DNA of 64,000 nucleotides. Source: Otatea glauca. Lineage: Eukaryota > Streptophyta > Magnoliopsida > Poales > Poaceae. A program made the position numbers and the translations under genes. Shown one piece after another: positions 52,533 through 62,997 of this stretch; within the stretch, counting starts at the first letter, position 1; every line of letters starts with the position of its first letter. The stretch lies in NCBI GenBank assembly GCA_036346275.1, contig CM070719.1, positions 31,390,093 through 31,454,092 on the forward strand, given 5' to 3'. The notes below the pieces were generated by a model. The model worked only from the letters and a program-made list of their open reading frames with translations, did no database searches and was not told where the DNA came from.

Positions 52533-53451
52533 GATGAGGACATTCCAACCAAGGATACAACCGCTGCCCCTTCTTCCTCTACGATCGCTACTTCGTACCC
52601 AACCGTAGTTGTTTCGCCCGGTACTTCGTCTACGACGTCTGGAGGGCTTAATCCAGAAGCAAGTCTTTTCTATCCGCCTTTGCTGGACCAGCACGTCAAG
52701 AACATCCACCGAGGATAGCCCACGCACCAAGGAAGGCCCAAGAGAAAGCCCAATTCGTCGCCGAGTCCAGTTCGGCTATCCAGGAGCAGCAGTACTTCAA
52801 ACGGACGCCACGGCCACATCCGAACTTCGTTTTCGACGTTCGACAACTCGTTTAAAAGGTATCGAGATAACCTTTCCAATGGATCTAATCCTAAGGCCAA
52901 ATTCCTCCTGTAGCAAAGGGAAATAACAGAACAATCTCATAGGATAGAAATTCCAGGTGTTGCGCCACCTTTCTTTTGGGCCCAAGGCCCATGTACTCTT
53001 AGGGTTCCACCCCTCCTTTGGCCGGCGCCCCTCTCCTGGCTGCCGCTCCCCTCTTGGGTGCCCCTTTGTGTAGGTACCCCTTTATATTGGGTTCTCACCC
53101 CTGTTCTTCATTTTTAGGTTTTTTTCTGTTGTGTTTGGTAGACCCCGTGTGCGTCCCTCCTCGTGTTTGCGCGTGTCGACTAGACCGCCCGAGCCGAGAA
53201 ACAGAACCTCAACTTGTTTTCTTTTTTTGATTTCAATACTACCTTTTCGGTTTGCTTCATACTTTGTTCTTGCGGGTTCTCGATTTCTTGCAGGAACTAC
53301 TAATCATTGGATCTTGTATCTGTGTGGATTTGGCATTGTGATTGTGAAGCTCCCAACCTGTTTGGTAGGAAGCCCTAAATTCGGTGCCATCAACACCTCC
53401 AAATCGACGTATCATCATCCCACCGAAAGATCGGGATCGTCGTCCCCATCA
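52533..53451 (+). repeat. 3' LTR of the gag-protease element
   Basis: 919 bp, ends as in the 5' LTR. It differs from it at about 36-40 positions by eye, mainly transitions, plus a few single-base indels. Confidence 0.92.
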
Positions 53452-53456
53452 AAAGG

Positions 53457-54116
53457 AGATCCGCAAGTTGGTAGGTGGTACAAGGCAGAGAAATCATCAC
53501 CACAACGGCCGATCAATAAGCCTATGCCAACTTTTTCTCAACTATTGGAGAAGTACGAGAGAATGAGCAATCAATCGCATTATATTTCACGTCGGCCAGA
53601 CAATTTATATTGGCCTGATAACCTGGAAAGAGCTCATGAAAGGTACCCCTTCTAGCAGTTTTGTTGGGAGAGGGGAGTAGCGTGGCCATCACCATACGTC
53701 TGTCCAATGGAACATTATCCTCAGGATGATTGGCCAATGCGATCAACGAAAGACAGGTTATCCGGTCCAATACGAGATCGTCCCCACAAAGGTTATAGGA
53801 AGCCGATTAAGGAAAGGATTTTTGTACTGAATTAGGCAAAGGCACAGGCCGAAGAGTCGAGTTCTGTAATGCAAGGAGATCTGGTAGGCAGGATACGTAA
53901 ACCAATCGAGCCCGAACCTAGGTGGTGTCCTCTAGGTCTTAGTCAATCTCAGCGCTGGTGGCTTCAAAGGCTCAGGACCCAAGAAATCAGAGAGGCTGAA
54001 CAAGAAAAGCAGAGGGACCAAGCATTTAATGAGCTTCGGTCAATTAAAATCGTTAAGAAAGAGTGGAGGAAGAAGGAGCAGGTTGAGCAAGAGTTGGATT
54101 CGGTTGATTTGCTTAA
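53457..54116 (+). pseudogene. Tat-like gag/protease linker region, resumed after the insertion
   Basis: The Tat coding region continues past the 53451 insertion with several short frames (GRWYKAEKSSPQRPINKPM; MSNQSHYISRRPDNLYWP; MQGDLVGRIRKPIEPEPRW). A charged, coiled-coil-like segment follows (REAEQEKQRDQAFNELRS, KKEWRKKEQVEQELDS). Stops lie at about 53653 and 53834. It joins the protease at 54117. Confidence 0.6.
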
Positions 54117-54790
54117 TTGTGTTTGGGTGCTCAAGACGTAGTTTTCGAAAAGCCACAGGATGCGCATGTGCACCTTAAGCCATTATACTTGAAAGGGCAC
54201 ATTAACGGCAAGCCGATTTCAAGGATGCTTATGGATGGCGGAGCAACGGTTAACCTAATGCCATACACCAGCTGCAAAAAGTTGGGTAAGTCTGATGAAG
54301 ACTTGATCAAAACTAACATGGTTTTAAACCATTTCACAGGTGATCCCACTAAAGCTAAGAGTGTCGTGGTGACAGAGTTGACCGTCGGTAGCAAAACATT
54401 GCCGATTGGCTTCTTTGTAATTGACGCCAAAGACAATTATAGTGTACTGCTTGGGCGGGATTGGATTCATGCAAATTGTTGTATCCCATAGACTATGCAC
54501 CAGCTGCTTGTCCAATGGAATGGTGATAAAGTCAAAATCATTCCGGCCAATACATCAGCTCATATCGCTATGGCCAGTTCAGATGCGAATTGGCAGCATG
54601 AGGAAGCTGAATGTATATCAGGCAAAGCATTGGACGACTGTGATTTCATCTGCATTAGTAAGACAGGGCTTATGCCGATCAATGTTCGACCTAGCATTTT
54701 TGGTCGGACGAGTGAAGTTTTACGCCGATGGGATCCAAACAAACAGTGGAAATCTTACATGACAAAATGCAGAGCTATCGGCAAATAACA
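54117..54790 (+). pseudogene. Protease region of the Tat-like element
   Basis: The 54117-54491 frame carries the aspartic protease active site MLMDGGATVNLMPY and flap/second box KDNYSVLLGRDWIHAN. A TAG at 54489 interrupts it; the same frame continues from 54495 with MHQLLVQWNGDKVKII to about 54788. The enzyme would process gag-pol in the particle. Confidence 0.8.
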
Positions 54791-54799
54791 GATAGCTAC

Positions 54800-55853
54800 G
54801 AGGCCATCGAAGATTTCCAAGAAGTCAAAAAATTGGGCCAAGGATTCACGTCAACTAACTTACTTTGATAGAAAGAGACCTACTTTTATTACTGCAAATT
54901 AGATGTAGAGTATAAGAGAAAGTTGGTCAAAATCCTTAGGGATTACAAAGATTGTTTTGTTTGGGAATACCATGAGATGCCTTGCTTAAGCCGACAGATT
55001 GTTGAACATCGGCTACCTATTAAGCCAGGTTATCGGCCGTTTGAAGTATCCTAGGAGGTTTAATCCGGCTTTGTACAATATTATAAAAGAAGAAATAGAG
55101 TGGTTGCTATAGGACAAGTTTATTCGGCCTTGCCGATTCGCTAAATGGGTCTCCAATATTGTTCATGTCATGAAGAAGAACGGTAAACTCAGGGTATGTG
55201 TCGACTTTAGGGATTTAAATAAAGCTACATCGAAAGATGAATATCCGATGCCAATAGCCGATATGCTTATCGATGCTGCATCAAGGAATAAAATCATTAT
55301 TTTTCTTGATGGCAATGCCGGATATAATCAGATATTCATGGCAAAAGCCAATATTCCAAAAACTGCCTTCACATGCCCTGGTGCCTTAGTGTTGTTTGAT
55401 TGGACAATGATGACATTCGGCTTAAAGAACGCTGGTGCAACATATTAGCAAGTGATGAATTTAATCTTCCATGATCTAATCGGCCATATTGTAGAGATTT
55501 ACATTGATGATGTTGTTGTAAAGTCCAAAGAGGATTTGCAGCATTTAGCCGATTTGGAGACTATTTTCAAAAACATGAGAGCGCATGGTTTGAAGATGAA
55601 TTCTTCAAGTGTGCTTTTGGTGTGTCGGCTAGACAGTTTTTAGGCTTCATGGTTCATCAGAGGGGAATGAACTGTAGAAACAAAGCCGCCTACATGCAAG
55701 AATGAACTGCAGAAGTTGATCGGCAAGATAAATTATTTGTGACAGTTTATTTCAAATCTTTCTGGCCGTATCCGTGCGTTTGCCCCACTATTAAAATTAA
55801 AGAACAATCAAGAGTTTGTGTGGGGAGCCGATCAACAGAAGGCTTTTTGATGA
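54800..55853 (+). pseudogene. Reverse transcriptase of the Tat-like element, truncated at RNase H
   Basis: Early RT is decayed (54880-55165). Frame 55170-55448 has LRVCVDFRDLNKATSKDEYPMP, DGNAGYNQI and MMTFGLKNAGATY, then one in-frame TAG at 55446. Frame 55452-55643 has the active-site box VEIYIDDVVVKSK. The thumb follows in other frames (FFKCAFGVSA-type, RGIEL-like text lost). Homology ends with ADQQKAF at 55850, before RNase H, where the next LTR starts. Confidence 0.8.
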
Positions 55854-58800
55854 TGTAACATCCCAAATTTTGCTTTTATTGGATTTATTATGCTTTTCTC
55901 TTATTAATGAATTTTTTGAGATCTTATTTAATTTATTTGAAACTTACTGAATTAAGCCTTTTGCTATCTTTTATGTTTTCAGTAAAAAGTATTAATGATA
56001 TCTTATTGGAAATATTTTATTTGTGTTCCAAATGTCTTAAAGTATTTTCTGGAGTTTTTCTGGATTTTTTTGGTTATTTTTGCTAATTATTTGGGCTTTG
56101 TTTATTTATCTGAATTATTTTATTATGCAAATAATTTAAAATCGCTAGAATAGAGTTTGGGCCGAATCCTTCCTGTCCAACCCGTTTCCTCGCACGTAAC
56201 CCAGCCCGCGTCAGCCTGTGCAGCTCACTTCGCGAAACCCTAGCCACGCACCGTTGGATTTTGATCCAATGGCTGCAAGTGCGTGGCGTCGCCATTCGTT
56301 GCGGGTTGTTCGATCGAGTCCGCGTGAATGGTCGTGATCGCGCTACGTAGGCTCGTCCGAATCCGCCACCGTCGCCGAATCCGATAGGGATTTTCGCGCC
56401 CTACTCAAAAGCCTAGGGCCCTATTTATTGCACCGCCGCCACCTCTGTGATGTGCACCTTGAGACGTATCCATAGCCCTAGCGCACGCATTCACGGTGCG
56501 CTTGGTGCCATCGTGAGTTTTTGCCTCATTCTACCATCGTCGGCCCGCTTCCGCCGTCGCCAAGGTTACCGGAGTGTCGCCCTCACCAAGCCGCTTCGAA
56601 CGCGCCTGAAGACACCGCCAAAGACCCTTGGAAACACCGTCGGCCGTGGCGTCGTCCTCGTCTCTGGCAAGCCTTCACCGCCGCACTCCATCGCTGAGCA
56701 CCAAAGCTTGAGGACCACGGACCTGCAACCAGTAGTAAGGAGCAAGCCACATCATCGTATCCACAGTAAACAGCTCCGTCTGCCGTGACCGTTAGATCTG
56801 GTTCGTGCGGTTTAGATCTCGCCACGTCAGCTTCAATTGTTCTATCTGCCGCCGCTGTTGGATCCACGTAAGTCAGTTCTGATCGTTCCGCGTGTCCCCG
56901 TTGTTGTTGCTGTGATCGTTAGATCTGGATCGTCAGATTCAAATCGAACGGTTGAGATCGCATCACGCGCCAGGCCAGTCCCGTCCTGCCACGTGTCGTG
57001 CAAAAATCGAGCCATCACCACCGCAGGTTTTGCTGACATCATCATCTCGGATCTCTGCCGTCCGATCTATAATAAATGGTCAAGATCATTGGCGCTACAT
57101 GTTTTAATCGTGTCCGTTAAATCTATGCCACGTGTCATCCATCCATCGGTACCACGTGTGTGCTTGCGTCAGCCGGTGCACAGGCACAGTGCCGCCAGTC
57201 CACTGTGGACTAGCGCTGGCCATGGATCGAGTCCATACGCCAGTGACGCGTGTCGCACCATCGTTGTGCCGCGTATCGGCACCCGATTGGGCTACGTGTC
57301 CGCTGACGTCAGCGTGACGTCATATATTCGGTTTTTCTTTAGAAACATAATTAGCCAAAAATCATATTCGGTGCTAACATCAGCATGACGTCATAAATGC
57401 TATTTTCCAGTGTAAAAGTAATTCGGTTAATTCATTTTTTTTCTATTTTTCAGATTTATCTTTTATTTCAAACTTTGAATAGCTATAACTTTTGTATTTG
57501 AACTCCGATTGAGGTGACTCTAGTTTATAAATTTTTTTAAAATCATGCTCTATTTAATGGTGAATTTTATTTAATTTTTGGAGTTCACCTTGCTCTCTGT
57601 ATTTGCTATTTATTATTTCCTCGCTCGTTACGCGTAGATGTCGATTTACCCGATGAGTTTGTGGTTGAGGAGGCAGTGCGCGAGCAAGGTCTAGAGCAGG
57701 AGTCAGAGCTGTTTGAAGGTAAGTTGTGCTTTGATCATGTTGAACCTATGCTTTAAAAATTATATTGTTTCATAGTATTGCATATTAATTTAAGTATTGT
57801 TGTTTCAAGTATGTTGGGATTAGTTATTGTCCACTTTGAGTTATGTCCACCTTGTCATGTTGTATGTCGTATCTCATTTGTCACCCTAGAAGGTTTAATA
57901 TTAATTGATAGCTATAATTGCCAATGTGGTTAGTTAGAACGCAAGTAGAATGCTTAGCCGTGCAATGAGTCATGATTTCATGTAAAAATGGTTAATATTG
58001 CTTAATGATTATGGAACATGTTTATTAACTTGTGTGTCGGGAGTTGTCACACAATGTTGTTGTTGTTGATGGCACGTGGTGCATGGAAAATCAACCGTGG
58101 TGGTAAAATGATTTAGACTGAGGCAAGTGGCATGTATTTGTGTCTGGCCAATGTGGTAATTGGGCGGTCGCATTGCTTTTTATGATAATGGTTGGTTCAT
58201 GTTTATGATGATTTTTAGTTAGTCTTGCCTTGGTCAATTAAGGACTTAACCTTGCAAGAATTTGAACTGAGTTATTCATACAACCACATGTCTGTTATGG
58301 GGCAGACCGAGCTGATTAATTTGTTTTGTCTAGACTTTGGTACTGTCTAAAAAGTGTGGGTTTCGGGTGTACAGGTAGACTCACATGGCGCGGCCCTGGA
58401 TGTGGTAACCAGTCCCACCAGTGTCGAAACCTTAGTGGGCAGTACTGGGTTTAGATAGGCATTGGAAAGGCTTTGTTATAATCACTGGCCTCTATGGTGT
58501 ATGGTTGTATCTTGTGGGTAAAGTGTATAACCTTTGCAGAGTGTAAAACCTATTCGAATAGCCGTACTCGCGGTATTGTGCATTGCTTAGTGGTTACAGT
58601 CAAGGGTTAGATTTTATTAAAAACAAATGTTGGTATGGATGTTGAAATGTGGAATAAGGTTGTGAGTTGGTTATTGGAAAAAGAATGGAAAATGTATTAT
58701 GGTTATTATTTGTTTTTACTGTATTTCAATCTATTTATGCTATTCCTTTATAAGTGCTATTTATGCAAAATATCCATGTCAACCTATCTTTTCTAATAAG

Positions 58801-59231
58801 CCATGCATATAGTATACTAGGCTTGCATTCTGTGCACAACTTGTTGAGTGCTTTATGTACTCACCCCCTTGCAACAAAACATCACAGTTGGAGAAGAAGC
58901 AACGCCTGCTTTTGAGGAAGAGTATCTGGAAGAGGTGAGTAATTAGGTTGCGAACCTTGTTAGTTGCTTGTGGCAGATTGAAGGGTTTCTACGCTTGTGT
59001 TTATTTCTGCTGTTATTTAATTACTTTTAGTCTTCGCCCTGCGAGGCGTATTCATGTAAGGTTGACCATACGGTCATCCAACAGTTATATTTAATATTGA
59101 TGAAGTCTTTATTATGTTACCGTTAAGTATGATTGCGATATTCATCAATGTTGAACCTGTGTGCACTAGCGTGATCCTAGACTAGTGCAGAATACACAGA
59201 GGGTCCGGATTTGCATATTCGGGTCCCGACA
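55854..59231 (+). mobile_element. Tekay-type 5' LTR, divergent subfamily
   Basis: 3378 bp, TGTAACATCCC to GGGTCCCGACA, followed by the primer-binding site at 59236. Landmarks match the complete element (GGGCCCTATTTATTG TATA region ~56418, AACTCCGATTGAGGTGA ~57500, GAAACCTTAGTGGG ~58427, palindrome-like CCGTACTCGCGG at 58562). Overall sequence is clearly different from 29270-32401, so it is another subfamily. It cuts off the Tat-like element. Frames such as 56837-57388 lie in GC-rich LTR and are not counted. Confidence 0.85.
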
Positions 59232-59235
59232 GAGG

Positions 59236-59248
59236 TGGTATCAGAGCC
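59236..59248 (+). other. Primer-binding site after the divergent Tekay LTR
   Basis: TGGTATCAGAGCC is four bases after the LTR end, with the same GAGG spacer as at 32402-32405. It confirms that 55854-59231 is a 5' LTR. Confidence 0.9.
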
Positions 59249-59444
59249 ATACCGACTGTAGGACAAGCCCTAGCTGGTTGGTCATCTCAGGAGTGTCCAA
59301 AACTATTTTATTATGGCAAAATTAACTTGAAAGATTAAAAGGATCTTGACTTATCCCTTCTTTCTTGCTTTCCACCTTTGCTGAAATTTTTCCTTCTTTT
59401 CTCTTGTTTTGAGTTGAGGTTTTTACGAGAACTGCTTTCTGCAG

Positions 59445-59980
59445 GTTGAGATAGAGTGTCTTTATGGAGAGCGTAAGGGAGGATTTGCCGCTAAGCTTTG
59501 GTGGATGCTGCAGCTGTTGGGAGGCTTTGATCGTCCTATCTACCGTGGTACCAACTGTATCATGAACGGAAAAATAACAGGGACAATCTGCAAGATCATG
59601 GTCTACGCCAGGGAGAACACCATTAGGAGCCGCCTTGTGACTATGCTTCAGAGCTAGAGTCCACCGTATTCAAGAACCATCACAATGGAAGCGCCGTCAC
59701 CGAGGACAGGATCAAGTGGGAGGAAGATGCCACCGTCGTCCACTTAGCACGTCTTGCTTCAGCACAAGAGACCCTCACGAAGACTACGAATCAAGAGCTT
59801 ACAGAGTTATATGAAGCATTGGAGAAGGTCGAAAAGGATCTTCGAGAGTCTAGGAGGATGGCTTCTGAGAGGATAGCCGAGCTAGAGGAGGTTTTCTACC
59901 TCAGGGAGGAGGCAGCTGAGTTGGAGGAGTCCGAGGAGGATCCGGAGGAGCTTGTGCCAGAGCCTGAGATTCATGGATGA
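59445..59980 (+). pseudogene. ORF0-like leader gene, second copy
   Basis: Translated from GTTGAGATAGAG it gives CLYGERKGGFAAKLWWMLQL, then LGGFDRPIYRGTNC and ICKIMVYAREN, the same blocks as at 32614-33027. A shift and internal loss follow; then LCDYASELESTVF and a long coiled-coil (LTELYEALEKVEKDLRESRR, ERIAELEEV) with an acidic end (EESEEDPEELVPEPEIHG) and a TGA at 59978. There is no ATG at the equivalent start, but CTTTCTGCAG precedes the coding block and looks like a splice acceptor. The product is unknown. The element is cut at 60120, before gag. Confidence 0.6.
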
Positions 59981-60120
59981 GTGTCATCCAACGAGACCCC
60001 CGATCATCGGAACAAGTTCGCCCTGATGCCGCGTCATCCGCCGCAGTGTCCACATGGAGAACCACATCCAGGATGGCTGAGTGACTAGGTAGAGTCTTGA
60101 GTTTAGTAGTAGTAGTGACT

Positions 60121-62997
60121 TGTAACATCCCAAAAGTTTCCTATAATATTATTTTATTGTTATTTGTGCATTTTGTAATCTTTCTGAATTTATTGGATTT
60201 ATCTGGTTTTTATTTGAATTTATTTTTATGTTGGCCTCTTGTGAAAATTAATCAAATGTAGATAAAGTTAATATAAAGTTTGGCAAAAAATATTTTATTT
60301 AAGTTCAAAATGTTTCAAAGTATTTATGAGAATTTTCTTGGATTTTTCCTGATATTTTATCTCCCTAAAACTAATAAAACTAATTTCTGGAATTAATTTA
60401 AAAGGAAAACCCGAGTAAATAGTGTCAGGCCGGAGCCCAACACTTTGCGGCCCGGTCATTTCGCGCCGTCGGCCCATTTTCTAGAAGTGTGGATTGTTAC
60501 CATTGGATCAAGGATTGGTGGCTGGGATTCGATGTCAAGGATGGAGAAACCCTAGCGCCCGTAGACCATAGGATCAAGATCAAGCAGCGCTAGTTGAGTC
60601 AGTGCGATTAGGGTAAGTGAAGATCTCGTTCGTTGTTTTGGAAACGGGCATATCCGATCGTTTCGCGACAGGTCGCATCTTGGTCGTTCGTTGGCGATCG
60701 GACGGTGTGCGGTTGTCGTCTCCGATCGGGACTCAGAGTCCGCAGCCAGCACACCTTCGCCACCGTGTAAACCTTGGCGTCCGTATAGGGCTCAAATCCC
60801 AACGCTATAAATACTGCGCGTGCTAGCCCGAGGTTCCCTGTTGTACGCCGCATCTACTAGTCCAAGAATCGTCGCCGAAGTGGCCGTCTTGGCCGCACGG
60901 GGGTTCGCCGGAGTAGGAGACCGAAGCCGCTGTGGTTTTTGCGAAAGAACGTCGTAGTCGAGCCGTTAGTTGCCGCATTGTGTGGAGATTCAAAGTCGCC
61001 GTGAAGAAGCGTGTTAGATCTACTGCTTGAGATCGTCGGGATCGTGCCATAACGCCGTTGGGAAGGTCTTCATTTTCGTTGCTGGTGAAGCCTCGCCGTC
61101 GTGCCGCCATCGTTGAGTTGGAGCTTTTCTGTTCGTCGGATCATCTACGAATGCACAAGATTAAGCCACGTCGTAGCTTCAGCAATGAACCGAACAGTCA
61201 AGGTGAACCGTTGGATTAGATCGATCGGCCGAGATGTCACCACGTTGCACGTGATCTGGGGCCATCTGATTTGTCTTTTGCGGATTGGATCGAACCGCTC
61301 GCTGCAGCCAATCGCGCCTCACCGCATGGCAGTCTCGAGCACCGAGGAGTCACAGACTGGGTCCATAGTGGATCAGATCCAAACCGTGGACCAAGTCCAT
61401 GGATCATAGTGACGTGGCACAACGCGATTGGTTCAGGCATAGCTGACGTCAGCTAGACATCAGCATGACGCAATAAAAAGGATTTTCAGTTTTAAAACAA
61501 TTCGGATTAATATTTGATTTTTCAATTTTCTGATTTTTAGATTTTTGAATCTTATACGAGCCCGTTCTCCTTCGTACGAGCTCCGATTGAGGTGATTCAA
61601 ATTTCTAAAATTTTATAAAATTGAGATCTATTTAATGAAGAATTTTATTTTATTTTTATATATTGTGTGCTCTTTGTTTTGGTGTTTATTTGTTATTCTC
61701 TCTCGTTTCGCGTAGACATTGAATTGTGCAACGCATCCGAGGAAGATCCGCCGACTCATGACCAAGGTCCAGAGCAAGAATAAGGGCTTTTCTAAGGCAA
61801 GTTGTGCTTTGATCATGTTGAACCCATGTTTACAAAATTGCTATATTGTTCTACCCTATTGCATATTATTTCAAGTATACAATTGTTTCAATTTAAATTG
61901 GGACTTAGCTATTATACCAATTTGATCTATACCCTACCTTGTCATTTGTATGCCATAATCTATTGTCACCCTAGATTGGTTCACTATAGTTGGTTAATAC
62001 TAAAATCAATATGGGATGGTTAGACCGTGTTAGTTGCTTAGCCATGCCACGTCATCACATGTACTTGAATCATCAATGTTTACTCTTGACTAATGGAATA
62101 CGGAACAATGTTATGAACTTGTGTGTCATGTGTGGTCACACGATGAGATTGAGTTATAGTGGCGAGGGATGTCATGCAACGATGTTGAATTGTTGATGGC
62201 ATGTGGTGCTTGGTAATCAACTGGGGTGGTAATCATTTAGATTGGGATAAGTGATAAGGGGTGAGTATGCAAAGGTGGGCCTGATGGGCAGAGGTATGTG
62301 GAAGTATTGCTTTAATCACCCTAAGGACTTAACCTTACAAACCTTTGACCTGAGTCAATCATTCAACCAAATGTCTGGTATAGGACAGCCTAGCTGATTA
62401 ATTTGCATTGCCTTAGCTTGGTACTATCAATGGCGGTGTGAGTTCCCGAGTTATGGAGCAACTCACATGGCGCAAGAGGGGGGCCCTGGATGTGGTTTTC
62501 AGACCCACTAGTGTTGAAACCTTAGCGGGTAGTACTAGGTTAAGGTAGTGCATTGTAAAGGCTTTGTTATAATCACTCGCCTTTGTGGTGTATGGTTGTA
62601 TCATGTGGGTAAAGTGCATAACCTCTGTAGAGTGTAAATCTATTCAAATAGCCGTGCTCACGGTATTGAGCAATGCTCAGGAATTACAGTTAAGGGTTAT
62701 TTAATTAAATGGAAAACTTGGTTGGGATGGCAGGATTACCATGTGGAAGGTTGAAACTTGATTTAGGATTGGAAACCTGGTTTACTTGAGAAATATTGAA
62801 TCTATCTATTACTGTTATTTGTTTTACTGTCTTTACAATCTATTTATTGTACTTGTTCATAAATGCTGCTTGACTGCAAAATATCCATGTTAGCCATTCC
62901 TTTGGAATAAGCCTTGCATATAGCTATGTTGGAACTGCATTCTGTGCACTACTTGTTGAGTGCTTTAGTACTCATCCTTGCCAACAACAACATAAAA
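60121..62997 (+). mobile_element. Another Tekay-type LTR, 3'-truncated
   Basis: It opens TGTAACATCCC directly after the ORF0 remnant, with no polypurine tract in front, so it is more likely a nested or juxtaposed LTR than the partner of 55854-59231, from which it differs strongly. It resembles 29270-32401 more closely. TATA box at 60805; CCGTGCTCACGG at 62652. The end (~300 bases) is missing: at 62997 it joins a copia LTR. Open frames inside are not counted as genes. Confidence 0.75.
60805..60812 (+). promoter_or_regulatory. TATA box of the 60121 LTR
   Basis: TATAAATA lies 685 bases from the LTR start, close to the 673 bases in the complete Tekay LTR. Confidence 0.6.

Larger units (their letters stand above)
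48583..53451 (+). mobile_element. Complete gag-protease-only LTR retrotransposon (TR-GAG-like)
   Basis: LTRs at 48583-49502 and 52533-53451 begin TGATGAGGACAT and end CCCCATCA. The TSD AAAGG flanks both sides (48578-48582 and 53452-53456). A primer-binding site, a ~0.95 kb leader, one long gag-protease frame and a polypurine tract lie between. There is no RT, RNase H or integrase: only ~120 bases separate the protease stop from the 3' LTR. Non-autonomous elements keeping only gag have been described in plants as TR-GAG; this one also keeps a protease domain. LTRs differ by roughly 4% by hand count, mostly C-T and G-A changes. Confidence 0.92.
45541..55853 (+). mobile_element. Plus-strand Tat/Athila-like Ty3 element, truncated at both ends
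   Basis: It contains a 5' LTR without its start (45541-46384), a primer-binding site, gag (46416-48345), protease (54117-54491), RT (55170-55643) and the beginning of RNase H. A complete gag-protease element (48583-53451) interrupts it. The gag type (YPDYIDRMSYANNFKVLDFAKFFGDDSVTTLEHVGRF split around 47405-47525) and DGGAT protease are those of Tat/Athila relatives. It stops at 55853 where a Tekay-type LTR starts, so integrase and the 3' LTR are missing. Confidence 0.75.

Noticed and set aside
56837..57388. 183-codon frame as a possible gene
   Set aside because: It lies inside the divergent Tekay LTR, has no recognisable domain and is not kept in the other LTRs.
55854..62997. One element with LTRs at 55854-59231 and 60121-62997
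   Set aside because: The two LTRs are too different from each other, and no polypurine tract precedes 60121, so they belong to different insertions.
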